In this document: positions 7,755 to 13,550 of the stretch, piece after piece
How positions within the stretch are numbered: position 1 is the first letter of the stretch
How the letters are laid out: every line of letters starts with the position of its first letter
Assembly (NCBI GenBank): GCA_025399215.1
Contig: MU621436.1
Coordinates: forward strand, 3,775 to 17,324
Reading direction: 5' to 3'
DNA: 13,550 nucleotides
Origin: Globomyces pollinis-pini
Taxonomy: Eukaryota; Chytridiomycota; Chytridiomycetes; Rhizophydiales; Globomycetaceae
Position numbers and translations under genes: made by a program
Notes under the pieces: model-generated
What the model was told of the DNA's origin: nothing
The model's input: only the letters and a program-made list of their open reading frames with translations
Database searches by the model: none

Positions 7755-8310
7755 ATAACAAATCATGACTTTATTTCGATGTTTTAACGTGTGAATAATA
7801 AGATACTACAATAAGCAAACAATTGGTTCTAGTCAACATGTGCGTATCTAATATCACTGAAAATCTTTATCATCTCTGTGAATATGAAAAGCATACAATT
7901 CGATTGAATATGCCACTAACATAAGTTTACATGATAAGAATGTTTTGGGTTTATTAAATTGTGGAAAACAAGTTGCAAATTGCTTGCAAAGTCACGGAAA
8001 ATGCCTGGTCTGCCGATGCCACGATCCATCCACGTCACACGCAAAAGTCCAAAACGAGATTTATTTTCACTCATCTTGTTGATAAATTGTGTATTATGAA
8101 TGCCAAGAGTAATGAGAAGCTAATTTAACCTGATAAAACTAAATCGAGTGGACTTTCAGTATAGTTCTCGTTGAATTATTAGAATTCTGAGATAAAATGT
8201 TCAGTCTTAAAGATCCCTAGTTGCCCGCTATGTTTGTCGCCAACGCCCAAGCGGGAATGATTTAAATACAGGATTTATCATTTGTTTTTACGAATATATA
8301 GAATTACTAG
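7755..8310. other. Intergenic/upstream region of the CAP gene
   Basis: No gene is seen in 556 bases. Small elements: TTGCAAA twice with 11-bp spacing (7973-7979 and 7984-7990), a CCCGC...GCGGG inverted repeat with 22 bp between the arms (8224-8255), and an AT-rich TTTAAATACA around 8262-8271 at a TATA-like distance (about 45 bp) from the start at 8311. All are weak, unproven regulatory candidates. Confidence 0.35.
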
Positions 8311-9078
8311 ATGAATAAATTTACCTTCACGTTGGTACTATTAGGACTCAACAATGCGTTACCACACAAGTGTAAATCCCCACATTCAGGTGGATACGTT
8401 GGCAATGCTCCCCCAACAGGCTCAGGTGTAACTAATGCTGGAAAGACTGGCTCTACCGGCAAAGGCTATCCTGTCCCTACCAAAGTACCATCTGGACACG
8501 TAAAACCAACAAAAGTCCCAAAAACCACAACCGCTCCAGCTACCAAACCAACGTCTGTTCCTGTTAAACCAACTAGTAACGATACTAATGTGGCCAAGAC
8601 TACAGAATCTAAACCAAAACCTGCCGAAAACAAACCTCCAAAACCTCAAACAGTTGTTGAGCAACCGGGAAATCTTTCTGCTACTCTACAAGAATGCCTC
8701 AACGTCCACAATAAAGCTCGTGTAGGACTTGGTTTAAAACCACTTGTTTGGAATACCCAACTCCAACAATCAGCAACTGCCTACAATAATGTGATGCAAG
8801 CTTCTGGAAAGTTTCAACACTCAATGACACCAGGACTTGGAGAAAATTTGTATTGGTCAAGTGGGTTAGCAATCAGCTGTGCTATTGCAACCGAAAGTTG
8901 GTTAGATGAACGTAAAGAATACAATGGGGAACCTATTGGAAGAAACTATGCAACTGGGCATTATACTCAAATCATTTATCCTGACGTTACTTCTGTTGGT
9001 TGCGGTGTTTCAGAAAACTATGTGACCTGTCAATACAACACTATCCAAATGAGGGATACTGTTTTAGAAAAGTGGTGA
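8311..9078 (+). CDS. Secreted CAP/SCP-domain protein (PR-1 family), 255 aa
   Basis: Intronless. A hydrophobic N-terminus (residues 4-16) forms a signal peptide. The mature N-terminal region is Gly/Ser-rich, and a Lys/Pro/Thr-rich linker follows (about 52-120, repeated VPTKVP, KPTS and KPKP units), likely O-glycosylated and extended, possibly bound to wall polymers by charge. The CAP domain spans about 124-247. It keeps the four CAP-pocket residues H170 (FQHS), E178 (GENLYW), E200 (WLDER) and H217 (GHYTQI), plus Cys190, C231 and C240 and the C-terminal CQYN motif. Fungal CAP proteins (yeast Pry, plant PR-1-like) bind sterols and lipids outside the cell, which is the likeliest role. The domain ends in LEKW, as the CAP domain of the 10645 product ends in LTKW, so the two are paralogous. 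AATAAA at 9081-9086 follows the stop almost directly. Confidence 0.92.
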   Translation: MNKFTFTLVLLGLNNALPHKCKSPHSGGYVGNAPPTGSGVTNAGKTGSTGKGYPVPTKVPSGHVKPTKVPKTTTAPATKPTSVPVKPTSNDTNVAKTTESKPKPAENKPPKPQTVVEQPGNLSATLQECLNVHNKARVGLGLKPLVWNTQLQQSATAYNNVMQASGKFQHSMTPGLGENLYWSSGLAISCAIATESWLDERKEYNGEPIGRNYATGHYTQIIYPDVTSVGCGVSENYVTCQYNTIQMRDTVLEKW

Positions 9079-9242
9079 TTAATAAATGCCAGTTACATTG
9101 GATCTCTTTTCATGTGTGCGTATTGTTGTATTGTGAGTGAATTGTCAATGGTATCGAGTTGAAAATTAATGCAAGATCATGTCCAAATTAAGATATCTTT
9201 ATATTACGAAACGGAATAGTCAACGAGGCAGGACTACAGTAT

Positions 9243-9904
9243 CTAATGTTGTGGTTGCTCTGAATTAATTTCGATTGCTACCGAATAAAGTGGTGGATTA
9301 TCTGCATTATCTGTCGATTGATACACTGGCAATTCGTGTAATTCATCTTCAATGTTTATGGTTAAAATCTTGGAATTAATCTTGGAAATATGTTACCCAT
9401 ATATAAGATCCATTAATTGTCAGGAGGTTTGAAAATACAAATACCAGTTTTCGATTCGTATATTCTTCATTTAACACTGAAGCCAAGTGTTGCCCAGTAA
9501 ATAATGCCTAAAAATATGAATATATTTCTGCCTTACTCTTCTTCTGTATAATAATTTCAACAAATATTGGAAAAGAAGAAATACAACACAACCAGTAAAG
9601 AACATTAAAATAAAGGTGATATTAGCCATATTAACAGGTTGATTTCCAGAAACTGCAATGAAATACAACCCAAATATTGACACCAGAACCAAAATCAAAA
9701 TGTAGTGGTATAATAGAAATAGTAATTTTAATTGTAGCATAGTTTGCTTTAAATCATTTATCATAATTTCATATTCTGTAATAGATAACTGAAGTTAGTA
9801 CTTTGATAATGGTTTACATGGTCTTGCAATTCCGTTGAGTACACGCCTTTGAAATTTATGAAATAAGACTTCTTTTCTACTCCTGCAATTCGATGTAATG
9901 GCAT
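9243..9904 (-). CDS. ERF4: Erf4/GOLGA7-like palmitoyltransferase accessory protein, 4 exons (191 aa)
   Basis: Reading the minus strand from the ATG at 9902-9904, introns at 9789-9817 (perfect TACTAAC branch site), 9508-9536 and 9369-9396 (28-29 nt) give one 191-residue frame. Residues 13-47 (SYFINFKGVYSTELQDHLS...YEIMINDLKQTM) match the Erf4/Shr5/GOLGA7 signature: an aromatic strand, a P/S-x-ELxxxI/L segment and a helix with xIxxLN-like spacing. Two hydrophobic spans follow (about 49-76 and 85-109). The C-terminal ILTINIED (151-158) corresponds to the family's final strand (ITIYED in GOLGA7). The tail has LPVY (163-166) and NPPLY (174-178); PPxY is a docking motif for Nedd4/Rsp5 ligases. Erf4 partners the DHHC enzyme Erf2 in palmitoylating Ras at the ER/Golgi. 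An upstream in-frame TGA supports the start. The third intron is the least certain. The gene converges on the CAP gene, with 164 bp between the two coding ends. Confidence 0.68.
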
Positions 9905-10173
9905 CGTATTTGCTCTATGTCTATGTTTTTTATTTGGGAAAACCCCTCAGATGGTTTGTGTTCAGACAGTTTCATTTTTGGTTGCACAATCCAAAAGAAG
10001 AACTCAATCACGGTTTCGCGTCCGAATGCTTCTAAGGCAATGTGCAGGTCAAAATTTAATTGAAGCTCATTCTACAGTTAGCTGGATTTCTATTTAGGAT
10101 GTTCGTAAAGTTCTTTAAATTTGTAACGATTTTAGGACTCTAAACGAAGTGAATAATTTGATACTATCCAATA

Positions 10174-10193
10174 ATATATATATATATATATAT
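10174..10193. repeat. (AT)10 microsatellite
   Basis: Twenty bases of uninterrupted AT dinucleotide in the divergent promoter region between the ERF4-like and tectonin-CAP genes. It is a likely length-polymorphic site. Confidence 0.9.
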
Positions 10194-10357
10194 GAGCTCG
10201 ATTCTGTAATGCGTGAACAGCTGGAATGAAACCTTTGATTGATATCAAGCACTTCTCCACTGATTCGTATTGATTCTAGCCAGTCTATCGCATAGAATAC
10301 ATGACTATTGAAAAGCGGTATTTTTCAGCCTTTCTTTGAGTGTGTGATTGTGTGCTT

Positions 10358-10414
10358 GTACAAACGATTCCTACAACATCTCCCTTGCCGTAAAACGTAC
10401 AAACGATACCTGCA
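10358..10414. repeat. Two copies of an 18-bp element spaced 39 bp
   Basis: GTACAAACGATWCCTRCA occurs at 10358-10375 and 10397-10414 with two mismatches. The intervening bases do not repeat, so this is either a decayed tandem duplication or a paired binding site. It lies about 230-290 bp before the tectonin-CAP start. Confidence 0.5.
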
Positions 10415-10644
10415 TCTCCTATATTCATGTCCATTCTAGCATTCAAACGAATCTAAATATATCGGACATTATTCATCATGCCTCTGTTTATTGTTTGGAT
10501 GTAATAGCTACGGTGTTTTTATTGATTCACCAATAGAAATGTCCACGTGAAACATTCAATCAGGTCCCAAACCAAATTGATTCCAAATTCAGTGTGGCAT
10601 AATCCATTTAAATGTGATATCGAAAATGTCGGGATGGATTTATT

Positions 10645-11772
10645 ATGCAACTATTGAAAGGAATATCTGCATTGCTATTTGTAGTTGAAGCATCTATTAA
10701 TTGGCAACGTCTTCCTGGTTCAACTTGGAAACAAATCTCCGTGTCAGATGATGAACAACTAGTGATTGGGGTGAACAACAACGATGAAGTGATAACTTTT
10801 AATCCTGCTACCGGTGCACTTCGGCAAGTACCTGATACCACACTTTCCATGGTTGCTGCTTGTAATAATGGCGTAGCCTGGGGTCTTCAAAAAGATGGGT
10901 CGATCTTCCGTTCAATTGGGCCTGTTTGGGGTTCTTTCAAATGGCAGCGCGTTTCAGGAACCTTGTCAACAATTGAATGTGGGTCAGGAGAGTATGAAGT
11001 TTGGGGTACGCATCCTGGTGGAGGATTATTCTTTTTCTACAACAACGACTGGAGAAGATGGAATCAGTTAAAGCAAGTGTCCGTGTCTAGAAATCAACTA
11101 TGGGGAGTTGATACTGCAGGAAGAGTAATGCGCAGTGAACTTCCATCTGCCAGTGGGCAATTGGTATCTCACCCTGGTCAGTTTACACAAATAAGCGTGG
11201 GATCTGGTGGTGTTTATGCGCTACATTCTTCCAAAGAGATTTACCGACGATTAGGAAGTAACGAATGGGTTAAAGAGACAGGTGCGGATCTTATCAGTAT
11301 CTCAGTGGGCAAGACATCTATCTATGGTGTTACTCAAGAGGGTGGATACTTGTTTAAAGCTAATACCCTACCTCTTGCACCTCAAGATGATGAATGCTTA
11401 AAGATTCATAGTGATGCGCGTACCAAAGTTGGTCTCAATGCAGTAACTTGGGATCCAGTTCTCGCTCAATCCGCATTAGATTATGCGACATATCTTCAAA
11501 ACACTAGTAAATGGGAGCACTCTCAACAGCCTGTTGGAGAAAATCTGTACATGGGACCTGGCCCATGTGCTGATGCAGCCAGAATGTGGTATGCAGAAAG
11601 AGTCAATTACAATGGAGAAAAAATTGGCGAGGGCAATTTCATGTCATATGGTCATTTTACCCAAATGCTATATCCTGGTTTGACTGCAATAGGTTGTGGA
11701 ACTACCAAAAGATATGTGGTTTGCCACTACAGTTCACAACAGTTTAGTGGAGTTGCTTTAACTAAATGGTAG
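10645..11772 (+). CDS. Secreted six-repeat tectonin propeller fused to a CAP domain (375 aa)
   Basis: Intronless. A short signal peptide (residues 1-17, LLKGISALLFVVEA) precedes six tectonin-type repeats at about 19-53, 57-89, 97-131, 135-164, 170-202 and 204-239. Each shows the pattern W-x-x-(V/L)-x-G/Q ... (Q/S)(I/V)SV ... (V/L/I)(W/Y)G(V/L) ... G-x-(I/V)-(F/M/Y)-R. Six such blades close a tectonin beta-propeller, a fold used by secreted or cytosolic lectins and by TECPR proteins. A CAP domain follows (about 249-373) with pocket residues H292 (WEHS), E299 (GENLY), E318 (WYAER) and H337 (GHFTQ), and Cys308, C351 and C360 as in the CAP protein at 8311. The propeller replaces that protein's Pro/Thr/Lys linker. 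A plausible role is recognition of foreign or own-wall glycans combined with sterol/lipid binding; this is inference. AATAAA at 11787-11792 is 15 bp past the stop. It converges with the 11886 gene. Confidence 0.9.
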   Translation: MQLLKGISALLFVVEASINWQRLPGSTWKQISVSDDEQLVIGVNNNDEVITFNPATGALRQVPDTTLSMVAACNNGVAWGLQKDGSIFRSIGPVWGSFKWQRVSGTLSTIECGSGEYEVWGTHPGGGLFFFYNNDWRRWNQLKQVSVSRNQLWGVDTAGRVMRSELPSASGQLVSHPGQFTQISVGSGGVYALHSSKEIYRRLGSNEWVKETGADLISISVGKTSIYGVTQEGGYLFKANTLPLAPQDDECLKIHSDARTKVGLNAVTWDPVLAQSALDYATYLQNTSKWEHSQQPVGENLYMGPGPCADAARMWYAERVNYNGEKIGEGNFMSYGHFTQMLYPGLTAIGCGTTKRYVVCHYSSQQFSGVALTKW

Positions 11773-11885
11773 AATTCAATTCTAGAAATAAATCTGAATA
11801 CATCCAAAAAGACCAAATCTGATATTTGTAATTCTAGTATTTATTCCAATAAGAATCAAACAAAGTGTATCGAATTCAACAGCAT

Positions 11886-12362
11886 TTACTTCTTTTTGAA
11901 TCTCTTTTTTCCAGTTCGCTTTTTAGGAGCACCTTCACTCTCTTTAGATGATGCTTTTGAGTCTGTCTTACTTTGATTGCTTTGTGCAAATATATTGACA
12001 ATCGGTTTTGGCTTTTGAAGTTTGAATGTTCCATCCGGTAGTGGTAAACGACCTTCATTTCGTAACTTTTCCACTGTATTGTCATTTAATTTGCCATCAC
12101 GATGTAAGAGTATCAACTGCTCAGTAGGCAGTTCGTCTATTGAGACTGCCTTCTTTTCTAACCCACCGTATCTTTCTTGCAAGCTTATTGTTGCAACATA
12201 TGGATTTGTTTGTACGTATTTTTTACTCTGTCGATACTTGTAATAGATAAAATATCCAACAAATGCAACAATGATAATTGCACCTAGCACCAGGCCAGCC
12301 ATTTCCGATCCAGTCATATCTGGCTGTCCATTGCCTCTAGTCTTTCCTCCTCGCTTCACCAT
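11886..12362 (-). CDS. Unknown single-span membrane protein with basic tail (158 aa)
   Basis: Intronless, start ATG at 12360-12362, TAA near 11886. A short basic N-terminus (MVKRGGKTRG) is followed by one membrane span (about 21-41, MAGLVLGAIIIVAFVGYFIYY) and a basic flank (KYRQSKK), which suggests the long C-terminal part is cytosolic. Residues 54-116 form a compact, probably folded segment: NPYVATISLQERYGGLEKK, then DELPTEQLILLHRDGKL and EKLRNEGRLPLPDGTFKL, the last with DG turns. The final 35 residues are Ser/Lys-rich and end KKRFKKK. The Lys near the C-terminus could act as an ER-retrieval signal, but the spacing is not the strict KKxx form, and a nucleic-acid-binding or purely electrostatic tail is equally possible. 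I do not recognise the family. It shares a 250-bp divergent promoter with the SDR paralogue at 12613. Confidence 0.75.
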   Translation of the reverse strand: MVKRGGKTRGNGQPDMTGSEMAGLVLGAIIIVAFVGYFIYYKYRQSKKYVQTNPYVATISLQERYGGLEKKAVSIDELPTEQLILLHRDGKLNDNTVEKLRNEGRLPLPDGTFKLQKPKPIVNIFAQSNQSKTDSKASSKESEGAPKKRTGKKRFKKK

Positions 12363-12612
12363 CCAAGTTCAATCAAAATGAAAAAAAATTCAATGAAATA
12401 CACAACTTAGAAGGCGATTGAACAACCGAATCAAATCGCGAATTACAAATCAATTAATAAAGTAGTTGAATATTCAACTCGTTAGTTTTACATAAAAGCT
12501 GTTGAAACCCACGTTTGATGACATGGCCACTGTAGGCGGGGGCACGATGATCATGAGAACGTCGGAATAAACATTTCAAATTCGAGTACTGAATAGTCTT
12601 TAATAATTAATT
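12363..12612. promoter_or_regulatory. Bidirectional promoter with GC-rich element
   Basis: The 250 bp between two divergent starts (12362 minus, 12613 plus) are AT-rich except for GGCGGGGGC at 12535-12543, which resembles C2H2 zinc-finger sites. No TATA box is obvious in either direction. Shared regulation of the two flanking genes is possible. Confidence 0.35.
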
Positions 12613-13391
12613 ATGTTAGTCAAAGGAAAAAACGTCGTTATTACTGGTAAAATATGTTGTGTTTAAACTCTAGGTTCTCCTTCAAAGCTTGGCAATGCGT
12701 TGGCGCATCGATTGGTAAATGCTGGAGCATTCGTTATTTTGGCCAACCAGGATGAACAACAAGCTATTCTTGCTAGTCAGTTGAACTCTCAGTAATTTGT
12801 CTTATTTTTAATGTTAGTCGTGTTGGATCTGCAGCTTATAAATATTGTGACGTCTCCCAAAAATATCATGTTGAGAGTTTACTTGATTTTGTTCAATCTG
12901 CCTTTGGGTCTATCGATGTAATTTTGAATTTATGTTTAATATCAGATTGTATGTAACAATGCGGTGAATTGTTCTCAACTCTGCAATGTTCAACAAATTA
13001 GTCAAGACCAAACCCATCAAAATCTGGATGATCTATCCCAAGGTACATTGTTGGCAATGGAAATCTTCAAAAAACAATCCACCGGTGTTATTATTAACAT
13101 TCTAAATTTGCAATCAACATTAGACCTGTCAGACGAAGTTACAGAATCTGTATGATTAATTACCCAAGCTAACCTCCTTAGGCCATCCGTCTAACCCAAT
13201 CTATAAATTATTCAAAACGAAGCAATATTCGCGTCAATACGATCTCCACACATCAAAGCGAAACCGATGTAAATCCCGTAGCACTAGATGCGCTCATGCG
13301 AACCATAATCGATGATTCTATTGCTGGATCGTTTGTCAATTGTACAAGAAACGAACGTTTAGTTTCCAACCGTCTGACTTCAAAGTTGTAG
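12613..13391 (+). CDS. Degenerate short-chain dehydrogenase paralogue, probable pseudoenzyme, 5 exons (221 aa)
   Basis: Introns at 12647-12673, 12792-12817, 12918-12945 and 13150-13181 (26-32 nt) restore one frame of 221 residues ending at TAG 13389-13391. It aligns with the SDR at 6848 over its length: GK..VITG at the start, CDV (61-63), FGSIDIVCNNA (80-90), IRVN near the C-terminus. The first four introns sit at the same positions and phases in both genes. Functional residues are lost: the glycine motif reads TGSPSKLG (middle Gly to Lys), NNAG is NNAV, the catalytic Ser position is Asn (about N138), and the YxxxK segment is shortened and replaced (LSDEVTES), leaving no Tyr or Lys. The fifth intron of the SDR gene is absent. 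Rossmann fold retention without dehydrogenase activity is likely, perhaps as a regulatory or partner subunit. The frame is intact across five exons, which argues against a dead pseudogene, though a recent loss is not excluded. Confidence 0.78.
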
Positions 13392-13550
13392 TTAAATAAA
13401 TCTCTTTTCTTGCTTAAAATGTTCCATTCTGTACATTATCTAGACATCACTTATTAAAATCTAAAAGCCCCTCAAAATTTTAAAAAAGAAGAATCATTTA
13501 AATCAATATATTGTTTGCGAAGAGATACTAATGGTCATCAGCGATAACAG
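13392..13550. other. 3' flank of the SDR paralogue
   Basis: AATAAA at 13395-13400 is the likely poly(A) signal for the upstream gene. The rest is AT-rich. The last 48 bases are open on the minus strand (stop at 13503-13505) and an ATG opens on the plus strand at 13531. Either could belong to a gene outside the window, but neither can be supported from this little sequence. Confidence 0.4.

Larger units (their letters stand above)
9905..10644. other. Upstream region between ERF4-like and tectonin-CAP genes
   Basis: No gene is supported in these 740 bases. A frame open at 10348-10536 has no ATG start and no family resemblance. The region contains an (AT)10 microsatellite and an imperfect repeated element, both listed separately. 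Just before the 10645 start lie two out-of-frame ATGs, at 10626 and 10634. The latter opens a 7-codon frame ending at 10657 that overlaps the real start. These either lie upstream of transcription start or act as small upstream ORFs that lower translation. Confidence 0.4.

Noticed and set aside
8224..8255. CCCGC...GCGGG inverted repeat as a structured RNA or terminator
   Set aside because: Arms of five bases with a 22-bp spacer are too weak for a defined hairpin; noted only as a possible promoter element.
8422..8664. Antisense Trp/Phe/Arg-rich frame in the CAP gene
   Set aside because: It is the complement of the repetitive Pro/Thr/Lys linker codons, a composition shadow.
10348..10536. 62-codon frame before the tectonin-CAP gene
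   Set aside because: It starts with TTG, contains part of a nucleotide repeat and resembles no protein family.
13503..13550. Minus-strand 15-codon frame at the right edge as a gene end
   Set aside because: Too short to separate from chance; no poly(A) signal or motif supports it.
1..13550. tRNA genes, CRISPR arrays, transposons or viral insertions
   Set aside because: I saw no tRNA-like arms with internal promoter boxes, no spaced direct-repeat array, no transposase, integrase or reverse-transcriptase sequence, and no terminal repeats. The ankyrin protein alone is not evidence of viral origin.

Overview
The window reads as nuclear DNA of a fungus, probably an early-diverging one. It is AT-rich, its genes carry spliceosomal introns with GT...AG ends and TACTAAT/TACTAAC-like branch sites, and several products are fungal in style: small Ser/Thr/Pro-rich cell-wall-type secreted proteins, a tectonin propeller and CAP (PR-1/SCP) proteins. 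The 'CLEILL-DSRVDP' ankyrin style reminds me of chytrid families, but I cannot fix the lineage. All gene models come from reading the sequence. Spliced models were built by restoring frame and family motifs across introns, and no transcript data were available.

Layout. 2-127 (+) is the 3' end of an unrecognised gene. It converges on a small unknown gene at 294-560 (-). 1310-1648 (+) and 3543-3893 (+) are paralogous small secreted, probably GPI-anchored proteins. They flank a 388-residue F-box-like/ankyrin protein (1955-3121 +). 4151-6301 (+) is a nine-exon PPWD1 orthologue (WD40 plus cyclophilin, a spliceosomal peptidyl-prolyl isomerase). 6848-7754 (+) is a six-exon short-chain dehydrogenase (SDR) resembling 15-hydroxyprostaglandin dehydrogenase. 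8311-9078 (+) is a secreted CAP protein. 9243-9904 (-) is a four-exon Erf4/GOLGA7-like protein, the partner of Ras palmitoyltransferase. 10645-11772 (+) is a secreted six-repeat tectonin propeller fused to a CAP domain. 11886-12362 (-) is an unknown single-span membrane protein. 12613-13391 (+) is a five-exon SDR paralogue that has lost its catalytic residues.

Three things stand out. First, all 20 introns I can place are 26-37 nt long (mean about 30), close to the lower limit for spliceosomal introns, and at least one can be read through in frame. Second, the tectonin-CAP fusion is a domain arrangement I do not know. It joins a probable glycan-binding propeller to a CAP module and lies 1.6 kb from a simpler CAP paralogue. 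Third, the two SDR genes share four intron positions and phases, but the second encodes an apparent pseudoenzyme.

The genes do not form an obvious pathway. Four secreted-protein genes lie within about 10.5 kb, interleaved with housekeeping genes. The two small secreted paralogues have bZIP-type TGASTCA sites upstream. The secreted genes, the ankyrin gene and the two small minus-strand genes are intronless, whereas PPWD1, ERF4 and both SDRs are intron-dense.
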